A stretch of 64,000 bases of DNA, from positions 110,065 to 174,064 of the forward strand of contig JAZQNW010000002.1 in the NCBI GenBank assembly GCA_045627525.1, read 5' to 3'. Below the pieces are notes generated by a model. The model was given only the letters and a program-made list of their open reading frames with translations. It made no database searches and was not told the DNA's origin. Of this stretch, positions 39,647 to 49,223 are shown piece after piece (position 1 is the stretch's first letter; the number at the start of each line of letters is the position of its first letter). Origin of the DNA: CAG-877 sp045627525. Its GTDB lineage: Bacteria; Bacillota_I; Bacilli_A; RF39; UBA660. The position numbers and the translations under genes were made by a program.

Positions 39647-39676
39647 ATTATATGTAATTTTTAGTATTTTGTACAA
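39647..39676 (-). promoter_or_regulatory. Sigma-A promoter of rpoE
   Basis: Minus strand TTGTAC (39676-39671), an 18-base spacer and TATAAT (39652-39647), about 25 bases before the rpoE ATG. Confidence 0.65.
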
Positions 39677-39678
39677 CT

Positions 39679-39718
39679 AAGAAAAATACCAATAAACTTA
39701 TATCATATATTTTTCTTA
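39679..39718 (-). terminator. A/T hairpin after argS
   Basis: Ten-base arms AAGAAAAATA and TATTTTTCTT with a loop of about 20 bases. Weak but well placed to end argS transcription. Confidence 0.45.
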
Positions 39719-39732
39719 ATTACAACAATTTT

Positions 39733-41478
39733 TTACATTTTTTCTGGGATGCTTATTCCAAGTGTATTTAATAGTAATGAGTTTATGTTATAAATTATTT
39801 TTGTTAAAACTAACCAAGATTCTCTTTTTTGTTCATTTTCTTCACTAAGAATTCTATTTTCTGCATAAAAGCTATTATATTGAGATGTTAGTTTATATAA
39901 ATATTCTGCAATTTCATTTAGTGATTTTGATTCTAATGATCTTGTTAATACATTTGGCATATTTAATATTGTTATAGCCAAATCTTTTTCTAGTTCTGAT
40001 GATAGAATGCTAATTTTGTCTTGTGATAGTCCTTCTGCTTTATTTAAAAGTGATTTCATTCTTATAGTTGAATATAGCAAATATGGACCTGTCTTACCTT
40101 CTAAATCAGCAAATTTTTCAACATCAAATACAAAATCTGTTCCACGGAATGGTAAGAAATCAGCATATTTAATAGTTGCAATAGCAATTTGTCTAGATAT
40201 AGTATTTCTTTCTGCTTCCGGAATATTTTCATTTAATCTTTTTAATGTTTCATTATTTACTTCTTCTATTAATGTTTTAAGTGGCATTACTCCACCATCT
40301 CTAGTTTTAAATGGTTTTCCATCTGGACCATTCATTGTTCCAAAACCGTAGTTTAATAATTTTACATTATCACCAACAATCCTAGCTTTTCTTGTTGCTC
40401 TAAATACTTGTTCAAAATGAAGAGACTGTCTTGCATCGGTAAAGTACCATATTTCATCTGGATTTTGTTCTTTCTTTCGTTGAAGAATTGTAGCTATATC
40501 TGTTGTTTCATAAGAAATAGTACCATTTGATTTAATAAATAATAATGGAGGCATTGGAGAATTATCTTCTTCTGTTGCAACATTTATTATTTTGGCACCA
40601 TTGCTATCTTCTAAAATATCTTCCTTATCTATTATTTCTTTTAATTCATCAAAATATTCAGCAGCATCGCTTTCTCCATACCATAATTCAAATTCAACAT
40701 TTAATTCATCATACACTTTTTTGATATCTCTTTTTGAGATTTCTATTACTTTCTTCCAAATATCATAATAACCTGGTACATGATGTTGAATTTTATAAGT
40801 TACTTCTCTTGCTTCTTCTAGATAAATTTCATCTTCTTTTGCTTTGCTTGATGCTAATGGATATATTTCTTCTAAGTCTTTATTGGTTATTGGTAAATCT
40901 AGTTCGGAATAGTCACCTGTGTAATTTTCATTAAAATATTCTAAGTTTGGATAACGCTTTTTTATTTCTAAAACAACTAATCCTAATGGTCTACCATAAT
41001 CACCAAGGTGAGCATCACCAATTACTTTATGGCCTAGTAATTTAGCTAATCTTTTTATTGCTTCTCCTATATCTGCACTTCTTAAATGTCCAACGTGTAG
41101 GGCTTTAGCAACATTGGCACCACCATAGTCTATGATAATAGTTTTTGCTTCTTGCTTATCTATATTTTTTTCTATGTCATCATTTATTTTACTTAATAAT
41201 GATGATAAATATTCATTAGTTAAAGTTATATTTATAAATCCTGGTCCAGCAATATTTAAATTAGTAAATCTAGGATCTTTTTCTAATTCATTTACGATTT
41301 CTTCAGCAATTGCACGAGGATTCTTACCATATTTTTTTGCTAATTGCATGGAATCATTTATTTGATATTGTCCTAAATCTGGTCTAGATGATATTTGTAA
41401 TACCAAATTATCTAAATCATATCCAACATTTTTTATTATCTTTTTTATATCTTGTTCTAATTCTTTTATTAAACTCAT
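39733..41478 (-). CDS. argS: Arginyl-tRNA synthetase
   Basis: A 581-residue class I synthetase. ANVAKALHVGHLRSADIG (about 119-137) has the HIGH-type motif HVGH; the KMSK loop is replaced by PFKTRDGGVMP (near 397-407), as in many bacterial ArgRS. The C-terminal anticodon domain ends TLGISIPEKM. It overlaps the DUF1934 gene by four bases (ATGA), the ywiB-argS pairing seen in Bacillus. No T-box leader is visible. Confidence 0.97.
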   Translation of the reverse strand: MSLIKELEQDIKKIIKNVGYDLDNLVLQISSRPDLGQYQINDSMQLAKKYGKNPRAIAEEIVNELEKDPRFTNLNIAGPGFINITLTNEYLSSLLSKINDDIEKNIDKQEAKTIIIDYGGANVAKALHVGHLRSADIGEAIKRLAKLLGHKVIGDAHLGDYGRPLGLVVLEIKKRYPNLEYFNENYTGDYSELDLPITNKDLEEIYPLASSKAKEDEIYLEEAREVTYKIQHHVPGYYDIWKKVIEISKRDIKKVYDELNVEFELWYGESDAAEYFDELKEIIDKEDILEDSNGAKIINVATEEDNSPMPPLLFIKSNGTISYETTDIATILQRKKEQNPDEIWYFTDARQSLHFEQVFRATRKARIVGDNVKLLNYGFGTMNGPDGKPFKTRDGGVMPLKTLIEEVNNETLKRLNENIPEAERNTISRQIAIATIKYADFLPFRGTDFVFDVEKFADLEGKTGPYLLYSTIRMKSLLNKAEGLSQDKISILSSELEKDLAITILNMPNVLTRSLESKSLNEIAEYLYKLTSQYNSFYAENRILSEENEQKRESWLVLTKIIYNINSLLLNTLGISIPEKM

Positions 41479-41825
41479 TCTATCACCTCTATTTTATATT
41501 CAAATTGATCTTTGTCTAGTGTATAGTTTATTTCTATTATATTTTTTTTATTAATTAATTTATTGGTTTTAATATAAACATTTAAAACTTTATCTAAGTC
41601 TTTTATTAAAATACTTCCTTCTGTTTTACTATTTAAATCAAATTTATATTTAAGACGTAATTTATTATTATCTCTTATTAGCTCGTTATTTTTAAAATCA
41701 TATAGTACTTTTGTTTTATCTTTTTCTGTGTATATTATTTTTTCATTATTTATTACAGCTGTTGTTGTATAATCACAAATTTCTTCATTATTTTTTATTT
41801 GTGTTTTTACTTTGTATTTTGGCAT
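41475..41825 (-). CDS. DUF1934 (YwiB-like) beta-barrel protein
   Basis: A 116-residue protein with a strand-rich pattern (VKTQIKNNEEICDYTTTAV; KTKVLYDFKNNELIRDNNKLRLKY) that fits DUF1934, a lipocalin-like barrel family of unknown ligand. Position before argS is that of Bacillus ywiB, and this context is a main reason for the call. It ends with TGA inside an ATGA overlap. GGCGGTGG precedes the ATG. Confidence 0.78.
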   Translation of the reverse strand: MPKYKVKTQIKNNEEICDYTTTAVINNEKIIYTEKDKTKVLYDFKNNELIRDNNKLRLKYKFDLNSKTEGSILIKDLDKVLNVYIKTNKLINKKNIIEINYTLDKDQFEYKIEVIE

Positions 41826-41933
41826 TTTTCCACCGCCTTAAATTTCTAGTTTAGATTATAGCATAAAACATTTAATTTTTATACATATTTTATTTTTTTC
41901 TTTTAATACTAATATTGAAAGGAGAGATTTTTA

Positions 41934-43892
41934 ATGTTTAAAAAAATTTTTAAATTAGTTAAGATCTTCCTAATACTTTTAGTACTAACAATATCTGGTA
42001 TTTTTATTTATATAAAAGTATCACCAGTACCAGAAATATATAGTGCTAATAATTTAGTACTTTATGATAATAATGGAAATGTATTTTTTCAAGGAAATGA
42101 ATCAAAGCAATGGATTAACTTAGATAATATTTCTGACTATGTTATTAATGCTACTATTTTTACTGAAGATAAAAAATTTTATGAACATAAAGGATTTGAT
42201 TTTACTAGAATTATAAAAGCTAGTTATGTTAATATTACTAATCGTTCTACAGTGCAAGGTGCATCTACTATAACTCAACAATATGCTAAAAATTTATTTT
42301 TAGATTTTGACAAGACTTGGAAAAGAAAATGGCAAGAGATGTGGTATACAATAAAAATTGAAGCTAATTATACTAAAGATGAAATATTAGAAGGATATTT
42401 AAATACTATTAATTATGGTCATGGACAATATGGAATAGAAAATGCTAGTAAATTTTATTTTAATAAAAGTGCTAAGGATTTAGATTTGGCAGAGGCTACT
42501 ATTTTAACAGGTATTCCTAAATCACCAGCTAATTATTCACCATTAATAAATTATGATTTAGCTAAAGAAAGGCAATTATTGATATTAGAGTTGTTAGTAA
42601 AAAATGATATTATTTCTCAACAAGAAAAGGATAATGCTTATAATGAAAAGCTTTCATTTATAGGTTTAGATAATAATACTGAATTGAGTACTGCTATGTA
42701 TTATCAAGATGCAGTTATTGATGAATTAAAGACTATTGATTCTATACCACTTTCATATAATGATAGTAAGGGTTTAAAAATTTATACTAATCTTGATATG
42801 GATGCTCAAAAAAATATTGAGATGACAGTAAAAGATAATCTGCCAAGTGATTCTGAAATACAAACATCTATTGTAATGATGAATCCTAATACTGGTGGTA
42901 TTATAGCGTTAATAGGAGGTAGAGATTATAACGTTTCTTCATATAATAGAGTTTTAAGTTCTAAAAGACAAGTCGGATCTGCTATGAAGCCTTTTTTATA
43001 TTATGCTGCTTTAGAGAACGGATTTACTTCAAGTTCTGCCTTTACTAGTGAAGAAACTACATTTACTTTTAAAAATCAAGATGACTATTCTCCTCAAAAT
43101 TACAATAATGTGTATGGGCATAAAGCTATATCTATGGCTACTGCTATTGCTTATTCTGAAAATATTTATGCAGTTAAAACTCATTTGTTTTTAGGAAATG
43201 AGGCTTTAATAAATGTAGCTAGAAGAGTTGGTATAACTTCAAAATTAGAAGATATTCCCTCTTTACCTTTAGGAACTAATGAAATTAGTATTATTGAAAT
43301 GGCTGCTGGGTATTCTTCCTTTGCTAATTTGGGATATAAGATAAAACCACATTTAATTGAAAAAGTGGTAGACGCTAATGGGAATGTTTTGTATGAAGCT
43401 GATAATAGTAAGGAATTAGTTCTTAATTCTAGTCTTACTTTTATTTTAAATAACTTATTAACATGTACTTATGACCCCGATTTTATTGATTATAATTATC
43501 CAACTGGAATTAACTTGTCGTCTAAACTTACTCATAAATATGGATTAAAAAGTGGAACTACTAGTGGAGATAATTGGAATATAGGATTTAATAATGATAT
43601 TGTTACTGCTGTTTGGGTTGGATATGATGATAATAGAGATTTAAAAACAACTGAATATAAATATGCTCAAAATATTTGGTATAAATCTATTGAAAATTAT
43701 GAAAAAAACAAGCCTGATAGTTGGTATGAAATTCCAGATAATGTTACTACAGCTATTGTAAATCCTATTACAGGTAAGCCGGTTACTAATGCTTCTGAAA
43801 AGCAGAAAGTCATGTATTTTATAAAAGGAACTGAACCAAATATTACTGATTCAACATTTGACGAAAAAAATAGTCAATACAACGCTTATTAA
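41934..43892 (+). CDS. Bifunctional class A penicillin-binding protein
   Basis: A 652-residue PBP1-type enzyme. Membrane anchor 8-29; glycosyltransferase domain about 55-230 with the catalytic E78 in FTEDKKFYEHKGFDF and STITQQYAKN; transpeptidase domain about 300-600 with S349 in GSAMKP, YSENIYA (SxN motif) and LKSGTTSGDN (KTG motif, here KSG). It polymerises and cross-links peptidoglycan outside the membrane. AAAGGAGAG precedes the ATG. The gene starts divergently from the ywiB-argS transcript. Confidence 0.95.
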   Translation: MFKKIFKLVKIFLILLVLTISGIFIYIKVSPVPEIYSANNLVLYDNNGNVFFQGNESKQWINLDNISDYVINATIFTEDKKFYEHKGFDFTRIIKASYVNITNRSTVQGASTITQQYAKNLFLDFDKTWKRKWQEMWYTIKIEANYTKDEILEGYLNTINYGHGQYGIENASKFYFNKSAKDLDLAEATILTGIPKSPANYSPLINYDLAKERQLLILELLVKNDIISQQEKDNAYNEKLSFIGLDNNTELSTAMYYQDAVIDELKTIDSIPLSYNDSKGLKIYTNLDMDAQKNIEMTVKDNLPSDSEIQTSIVMMNPNTGGIIALIGGRDYNVSSYNRVLSSKRQVGSAMKPFLYYAALENGFTSSSAFTSEETTFTFKNQDDYSPQNYNNVYGHKAISMATAIAYSENIYAVKTHLFLGNEALINVARRVGITSKLEDIPSLPLGTNEISIIEMAAGYSSFANLGYKIKPHLIEKVVDANGNVLYEADNSKELVLNSSLTFILNNLLTCTYDPDFIDYNYPTGINLSSKLTHKYGLKSGTTSGDNWNIGFNNDIVTAVWVGYDDNRDLKTTEYKYAQNIWYKSIENYEKNKPDSWYEIPDNVTTAIVNPITGKPVTNASEKQKVMYFIKGTEPNITDSTFDEKNSQYNAY

Positions 43893-43902
43893 TTATATTT
43901 TC

Positions 43903-43931
43903 TTGTACAAAATATTTGTTTTTGATATAAT
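43903..43931 (+). promoter_or_regulatory. Sigma-A promoter before small membrane protein
   Basis: TTGTAC (43903-43908), 17-base spacer, TATAAT (43926-43931), 24 bases before the next ATG. Confidence 0.75.
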
Positions 43932-43954
43932 CAATATAGTAGGAGGCGTTTATA

Positions 43955-44203
43955 ATGTCAAAGGAAGTTAAAAAGAAAGATTTTTATGATGGAAAAATAA
44001 GTTTAGAAGATAGAGTTATCATTCTATTTACTAGTATTTTATGTTTTCCAGTAGGTTTTGTTTTATACTATTATTTTAAAGATAAGAAAGAAGAATATCA
44101 TGCAAAATTTGCAAAAACTGGTGCTTTATGTGGATCATGCATTACTATTTTCTTTATCTTATTAGCTATATTTTTATTATTATATGCAAACATTAATTTT
44201 TAA
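43955..44203 (+). CDS. Small membrane protein, unknown
   Basis: An 82-residue protein with two helices (about 24-40 and 55-78) separated by the charged loop FKDKKEEYHAKFAKTGAL. The N-terminus is lysine-rich. AGGAGG and a consensus promoter precede it, and a terminator follows, so it forms a one-gene transcript. No family recognised. Confidence 0.7.
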   Translation: MSKEVKKKDFYDGKISLEDRVIILFTSILCFPVGFVLYYYFKDKKEEYHAKFAKTGALCGSCITIFFILLAIFLLLYANINF

Positions 44204-44224
44204 AAGCCAACATTGGCTTTTTTT
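44201..44224 (+). terminator. Terminator after small membrane protein gene
   Basis: AAGCCAA and TTGGCTT arms followed by a T run on the plus strand. Confidence 0.85.
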
Positions 44225-44226
44225 AT

Positions 44227-44255
44227 TTGTATATAATTTGTTATTTTGATATAAT
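44227..44255 (+). promoter_or_regulatory. Sigma-A promoter before LemA-like gene
   Basis: TTGTAT (44227-44232), 17-base spacer, TATAAT (44250-44255), 22 bases before the chosen ATG at 44278. Confidence 0.7.
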
Positions 44256-44277
44256 TACTTATGATAGAGGTGGTTTT

Positions 44278-44808
44278 ATGGAAATACTTATTGGAGTATT
44301 TATTCTAATTGCTATTATTTTTATTGTATTAATTATTGTTTCTAATAATAAATTTCAATTATCAATAATAAAAATTGAAGAAGCTGAAAATAATGTTGAT
44401 ATATTTTTACAAACTAAAAAAGATTTATTAGAGCGTACTTCTCCTATTATTATAAAATCTTTAAAAGTAGAAGACTTTTTACCAGAACTTTCTACTATAA
44501 GTAATGATTTTAATAATTTTGAATTATTTGATCTTTTGAAAAAATCTTATAATAAATTATTTGAAACACTTGATGAAAATGATAAATTATCTAAAAATAA
44601 AAAGTTAATAGAACTTATTGATAAAATTAATAATAATGAAATTAATTTAATGGCTGCGATTAAGTTCTATAATGATTCAGTAGTTTCATTTAATTCATTA
44701 GTTGTTACTTTCCCTGGTAGTATAGTAGCATTTTTTAAAAAATATCAAAAAAAGGATTTCTATAATAATGAAAAAAGGGAAATTTATGAAATTTTAAATG
44801 AAAAGTAA
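44278..44808 (+). CDS. LemA-like membrane protein
   Basis: About 176 residues from MEILIGVFILIAI. The ATG at 44278 is chosen because GAGGTGG lies four bases upstream; the longer frame begins inside the promoter. One N-terminal helix (1-23) is followed by helical segments with IKIEEAENNVDIFLQTKKDLLER and a closing VVTFPGSIVAFFKKYQKKDFY that resemble LemA proteins (NxxVxxFPxN...F). Function of LemA is not settled; it is an extracytoplasmic coiled-coil protein. It lies 11 bases before pta and is probably co-transcribed. Confidence 0.7.
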   Translation: MEILIGVFILIAIIFIVLIIVSNNKFQLSIIKIEEAENNVDIFLQTKKDLLERTSPIIIKSLKVEDFLPELSTISNDFNNFELFDLLKKSYNKLFETLDENDKLSKNKKLIELIDKINNNEINLMAAIKFYNDSVVSFNSLVVTFPGSIVAFFKKYQKKDFYNNEKREIYEILNEK

Positions 44809-44819
44809 AGGGTGGTTTT

Positions 44820-45803
44820 ATGAAATTTATAGATAAAATTAAAGAAAGAGCTAAAAATGATATTAAGACTATAGTATTGCCTGAATATATGGATGAACGT
44901 GTATTAGCTGCGGCTTCTATTGTTTTAAAAGAAAAAATAGCAAATATTATTATTATAGGTAAAAAGGATGAATTAGATAATTGTAAATATGATATTAGTG
45001 ACGCTACAATAATTGATCCTGTTAATTGTAGTTTTACAGATGAATTAATTAACAAGCTTTTTGATCTTAGAAAGAACAAGGGGCTAACCTATGATGAAGC
45101 CAAAGAGTTAGTTCTAAATGATTATATGTATTTTGCATGTATGCTAGTTAAAACTAATCGAGCTGATGGGATTGTTTCTGGTGCATGCCATTCTTCTTCG
45201 AATACTTTAAGACCTGCACTACAAATTATAAAAACTGATGGGGAGGATGAATTAGTATCTGCTTTTTTCCTTATGTGTGTTCCTAATTGTGAATATGGAA
45301 GTAATGGTACATTTATATTTGCTGATGCAGGTCTTGAACAAAATCCAGATCCAGAACGATTAGCAGATATTGCAAATAGTAGTGCTAAAAGTTTTCATTT
45401 TTTAGTTCAAGAAGAACCTTATGTAGCAATGCTTTCGCATTCAACTCTTGGAAGTGCTAAGCATGAAGATGTAGATAAAGTTGTTGAAGCAGTTAATATA
45501 GCAAAAGGTAAATATAATTATAAAATTGATGGTGAATTTCAAGTTGATGCAGCTATTGTCCCAGAAATTGCTAAAATAAAAGCACCTAATAATGATGTTG
45601 CAGGTAGAGCTAATGTTTTGGTATTTCCTGATTTAGATGCTGGGAATTGTGGATATAAGTTAGTTCAAAGACTAGCAAAAGCTGAAGCTTACGGTCCTAT
45701 ATGTCAAGGTATTGCTTCACCAGTTAATGATTTATCACGTGGTTGCTCAGTTGAGGATATTGTTGGAGTTATATCTATAACTGCAGTTCAAGCTCAAAAA
45801 TAA
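44820..45803 (+). CDS. pta: Phosphate acetyltransferase
   Basis: A 327-residue Pta, which converts acetyl-CoA and phosphate to acetyl phosphate in acetate fermentation. VLPEYMDERVLAAASIVLKE, ADGIVSGACHSSSNTLRPALQIIKT (near 114-138), MLSHSTLGSAKHED and VFPDLDAGNCGYKLVQRLAKAEAYGP are the characteristic blocks. GGGTGG precedes the ATG. The partner acetate kinase is not in the window. A bidirectional terminator follows. Confidence 0.96.
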   Translation: MKFIDKIKERAKNDIKTIVLPEYMDERVLAAASIVLKEKIANIIIIGKKDELDNCKYDISDATIIDPVNCSFTDELINKLFDLRKNKGLTYDEAKELVLNDYMYFACMLVKTNRADGIVSGACHSSSNTLRPALQIIKTDGEDELVSAFFLMCVPNCEYGSNGTFIFADAGLEQNPDPERLADIANSSAKSFHFLVQEEPYVAMLSHSTLGSAKHEDVDKVVEAVNIAKGKYNYKIDGEFQVDAAIVPEIAKIKAPNNDVAGRANVLVFPDLDAGNCGYKLVQRLAKAEAYGPICQGIASPVNDLSRGCSVEDIVGVISITAVQAQK

Positions 45804-45832
45804 AAAAGAATCTTTATGATTCTTTTTTTATT
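45804..45832. terminator. Bidirectional terminator between pta and ung
   Basis: AAAGAATC and GATTCTTT arms with T and A tracts; serves the converging genes. Confidence 0.85.
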
Positions 45833-46490
45833 CTATTCTCCAGTCAATTTCTTTTATATTATTTGCTTTTAAAAAAGCATTTGCTTTTGAAAATGGTTTA
45901 CTACCAAAAAAACCGTTATATGCTGAAAATGGGGATGGATGAGCTGATTCTATTATATAGTGTATTGGATTTGTTATTAGTTTTTTCTTGGCTCTTGCAT
46001 AACTTCCCCATAATATAAAAACTACAGGTGTATTTTTTTGATTAATTATTTTAATAACACTATCAGTAAATTGCTCCCAACCATGATCTTTGTGAGATGT
46101 AGGATTATGTTCTTCTACTGTTAATACAGCATTCAATAATAATACCCCTTGTTTTGCCCACGGTTTAAGTGAGTTATGTTCCGGAAAAGGGATTTTTAAA
46201 TCATTTTCAAGCTCTTTAAATATATTTTTTAATGATGGTGGTTTTAGTACTTTATTACTTACTGAGAATGATAATCCTTCAGCCTGATTTGGTCCATGAT
46301 ATGGATCTTGACCTAAAATGACTACTTTTATTTTATCAAATCTGGTGTAGCGAAATGCATTAAAAACTTCGCTTTGTTTTGGATAAATTTTTTTATGATT
46401 GTATTCATTTTTTATAAAATTAATGAGATTTAAAAAATAGTCTTTTTTTATCTCTTCTTTTAATAAATTATCCCAATCATTACCTATCAT
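45828..46490 (-). CDS. ung: Uracil-DNA glycosylase, family 1
   Basis: A 220-residue Ung, which removes uracil from DNA. The water-activating motif is GQDPYHGPNQAEG with D62; LLLNAVLTV is the uracil-binding block and SAHPSPFSAYNGFFGSKPF the minor-groove loop with its catalytic histidine. AGGAGG precedes the ATG. It is the last gene of a run with rlmH, the walJ-like gene and the M23 gene. Confidence 0.97.
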   Translation of the reverse strand: MIGNDWDNLLKEEIKKDYFLNLINFIKNEYNHKKIYPKQSEVFNAFRYTRFDKIKVVILGQDPYHGPNQAEGLSFSVSNKVLKPPSLKNIFKELENDLKIPFPEHNSLKPWAKQGVLLLNAVLTVEEHNPTSHKDHGWEQFTDSVIKIINQKNTPVVFILWGSYARAKKKLITNPIHYIIESAHPSPFSAYNGFFGSKPFSKANAFLKANNIKEIDWRIE

Positions 46491-46498
46491 ATTTCCTC

Positions 46499-46954
46499 CT
46501 ATTTATGATAACTCTCATTATTCATTATTTTAAAGGCTCTATATATTTGTTCTAATAAAATAACTCTAAATAATTGATGGGGAAATGTCATTTTTGAAAA
46601 TGATAAATGCATTTTTGCTTTATTTTTAATATTTTGACTTAGTCCATAGCTTCCACCTATTATAAAAGTTATATTACTGTTTTCTATTTGGATATTTGAA
46701 AGATTTTTTGAAAATTCTTCTGATGTTAATTCTTTTCCTTCTATTTCTAAGGTTATTATATAGTCTTTATCTTGAATATGTTTTTCTATTTTTTCAGCTT
46801 CTTTTTCTATTGCTTTAGATGGCTCTACTAGTCCTTCATCTTTTAATTCTATTATTTGTATATTTGTGTATTTACTTAATCTTTTTAAGTATTCATCTAT
46901 TGCTTCTTTTAAGTACTTTTCTTTTATTGAGCCGACGGTTATTATTTTTATCAT
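46499..46954 (-). CDS. rlmH: 23S rRNA pseudouridine1915 N3-methyltransferase
   Basis: A 151-residue SPOUT methyltransferase that modifies helix 69 of 23S rRNA after ribosome assembly. The C-terminal trefoil knot is visible as FIIGGSYGLSQNIK followed by LSFSKMTFPHQLFRVILLEQIYRAF. Usual length for RlmH. In Bacillus the orthologue (yydA) also lies near walJ and the origin. Only one base separates it from the upstream MBL gene. Confidence 0.95.
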   Translation of the reverse strand: MIKIITVGSIKEKYLKEAIDEYLKRLSKYTNIQIIELKDEGLVEPSKAIEKEAEKIEKHIQDKDYIITLEIEGKELTSEEFSKNLSNIQIENSNITFIIGGSYGLSQNIKNKAKMHLSFSKMTFPHQLFRVILLEQIYRAFKIMNNESYHK

Positions 46955-46955
46955 A

Positions 46956-47711
46956 TTACACCTCTATCATTAAACTTGACTCATCTTGTCTTGCTGCTAA
47001 AATGGTTATGTCTGTATCTTTTAGGCTTTCTTTTATTGTTCTTAATGCTAATTCTTCAGTGTTATTTGTTTCGCTTATATGTGCTAACAAAATTGTTTTA
47101 GTATTATCTCCTACTATTTTTGTTAAATATTTTGCTGTAGCATTATTGGAAAGATGTCCTATATCACTAATTATTCTTTCTTTTAAAAATCTTGGGTATG
47201 GACCATCCATCAACATCACTTCATCATGATTGCTTTCTATAACGTAAACATTTTTATTTGATATTTTTGGTAAATATTTTCTATTTATATATCCCGTATC
47301 TGTTATATATACTAGGCTACTATTTTTACTAGTAATAATAAATCCAACAGAGCTTGGAGCATCATGAGATGTATGAATTAGTTCTATTGTAAGATCATTT
47401 AAAGTAAATTTATCTTCGATAAATATACTACGTTCTTGTGGTAAATGTTCTTTTAGGCTATCATACATTGATTCTGGTATGTATACATTTAATTTGGTAT
47501 GTTTTATTAATGAGGATAACCCCCTTATATGGTCTTTGTGACAGTGGGTAATTAATATACCATCAAAATTATCAAAAGAAAGGGAATTTTCTTCTAAACT
47601 TTTTTTTAAAGTTAAGTAGGAAATTCCCATATCTATTATTAGATTTATATTTTCTGATAAAATGATAGTACAATTTCCTTTTGATCCACTGGCAATTGTT
47701 CTAACTTTCAT
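46956..47711 (-). CDS. WalJ (YycJ)-like metallo-beta-lactamase-fold hydrolase
   Basis: A 251-residue MBL-fold protein. Metal ligands appear in ITHCHKDHIRGL (about 53-64, HxHxDH), HTSHDAPSSVGF, ITDTGYINRKY and SNHDEVMLMDG; GSKGNCTIILSENINLIIDMG is the typical N-terminus of WalJ/YycJ. WalJ orthologues have nuclease activity and belong to the WalKR neighbourhood, but walRK is not in this window. It follows the M23 gene with overlapping boundary at 47711. Confidence 0.85.
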   Translation of the reverse strand: MKVRTIASGSKGNCTIILSENINLIIDMGISYLTLKKSLEENSLSFDNFDGILITHCHKDHIRGLSSLIKHTKLNVYIPESMYDSLKEHLPQERSIFIEDKFTLNDLTIELIHTSHDAPSSVGFIITSKNSSLVYITDTGYINRKYLPKISNKNVYVIESNHDEVMLMDGPYPRFLKERIISDIGHLSNNATAKYLTKIVGDNTKTILLAHISETNNTEELALRTIKESLKDTDITILAARQDESSLMIEV

Positions 47712-49222
47712 TAATAGTAACTTAAAGCGTTTTGAGCTCTACCTCCACGATAAGGATAACCATACCATAATCCAAAGTGTAAGTGAACACCTGTTGCTGC
47801 TCCTGTCATTCCCATACCACCAATGACTTGTCCTTTTACAACAGTATCACCAACACTTACATAACGACAGCCAGGACATAAGTGTGCATAAATTGTGTAA
47901 TAACCATTTTTATGGTCTATTATTATATATTCTCCATTATCTCCATAGCCACCTTTATAGCCACCATTTTTTCTTTGCGAAGCTACAACAACACCTGATT
48001 GAGCTGCAAATATGTTCGAACCATAACCACAACCTGCTATATCAACACCATCGTGTAATGCTCCCCAACGGTAACCAAAACCACTTGATACTGATGAGCA
48101 TGTTGCTGGCCAGCCCCATTCACCTCTTGTAGGTACGACACTTCCATAACCATGGACATTCTTTTTACCACCTTTTACTATTATTTCTGTAATTGGTTCT
48201 TTTATTGTTTCAGTATTAACAGTAACTAAGTTTGTAGTTTCGCCATTAACTTTTTGAACTTTTTGAGTTACTTTATTTTCACCATTTACACCTTTTTGTC
48301 TTATTTCAGTATAACCTTCATATTGATTATTATCATATTGTGTATCAGTAGTAAAATTCTTAGTTTCATAGAAAACAACATGATCAACTTCAACTATATT
48401 AAATTGAGGTTTTAAAACACCAATTGTTATAACTTGGCCAGGATATAATAAACTATTAGCATCTCCAATTGAAGGATTTGCTATTAACAATTCATTTGTA
48501 GATACCTTATTATTGAATGCTATATCTTCAAGCGTATCTCCATCTTGGACTACATACTTTTGTTGTTCGTCTACTGTACCAAATATTAAGTATTTACTCA
48601 AGTCTTCTTCATTTTGATAAATTGTTTTATTTACAGGAATTTTTTTCTGCTTTATTGTTATTGTATTTTGTAAATAAATATTTTCTATAATTTTACCTGT
48701 ATCATCTATTTTTGCTTGAGTATCATTAGCATATGCATTGTAATCCTCTTCTAAAATAAATGATTTTGCTACTTTATCAACTGCTTCTCGAAAAATATTT
48801 TTATCTAAAACATAAATAACATTATTTTCACTTTTTACTGTTTTTCCTGTAACATCTTGAGTTTCTACCCCATGAATAGTTATAGAATAACCCTTAATTG
48901 TAAATGGTGATATATCTTTTATTTCACTGTATATTTTTTCAACTGATGTTAAATTGTCATCATAAGTTATTTCTTTTATGATATCTAAATCTGATGGAAT
49001 ATATACTTTATCAACATTATATTTTGCTTTTATTTCAGCTTGTTTTTTATCAATATAATTTTCTAATTGTTCTTTTGATTTTATTAAGCCTAATGATTCT
49101 CCTTTTAAGTAAACTCTATATACTGTATGTGGAGTTAATCTTTTTGGAGTAAATCCTGTCGATAATATAAAAGCTGCTAATGCTAACAAAATTACTAAAT
49201 TCTTTAGTTTTTTATTTGGCAT
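47711..49222 (-). CDS. LysM-G5-M23 peptidoglycan hydrolase
   Basis: A 503-residue envelope enzyme. Signal helix about 8-22; LysM domain about 226-272 (YVVQDGDTLEDIAFNNKVST); G5 domain about 278-350 (VVFYETKNFTTDTQYDNN); M23 endopeptidase domain about 380-500. All zinc residues are intact: HDGVDIAG (HxxxD), IYAHL and VHLHFGLWYG. It should cleave peptide cross-links outside the cell and probably binds glycan through LysM. Contrast the degenerate M23 protein at 32004-32642. Confidence 0.93.
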   Translation of the reverse strand: MPNKKLKNLVILLALAAFILSTGFTPKRLTPHTVYRVYLKGESLGLIKSKEQLENYIDKKQAEIKAKYNVDKVYIPSDLDIIKEITYDDNLTSVEKIYSEIKDISPFTIKGYSITIHGVETQDVTGKTVKSENNVIYVLDKNIFREAVDKVAKSFILEEDYNAYANDTQAKIDDTGKIIENIYLQNTITIKQKKIPVNKTIYQNEEDLSKYLIFGTVDEQQKYVVQDGDTLEDIAFNNKVSTNELLIANPSIGDANSLLYPGQVITIGVLKPQFNIVEVDHVVFYETKNFTTDTQYDNNQYEGYTEIRQKGVNGENKVTQKVQKVNGETTNLVTVNTETIKEPITEIIVKGGKKNVHGYGSVVPTRGEWGWPATCSSVSSGFGYRWGALHDGVDIAGCGYGSNIFAAQSGVVVASQRKNGGYKGGYGDNGEYIIIDHKNGYYTIYAHLCPGCRYVSVGDTVVKGQVIGGMGMTGAATGVHLHFGLWYGYPYRGGRAQNALSYY

Positions 49223-49223
49223 T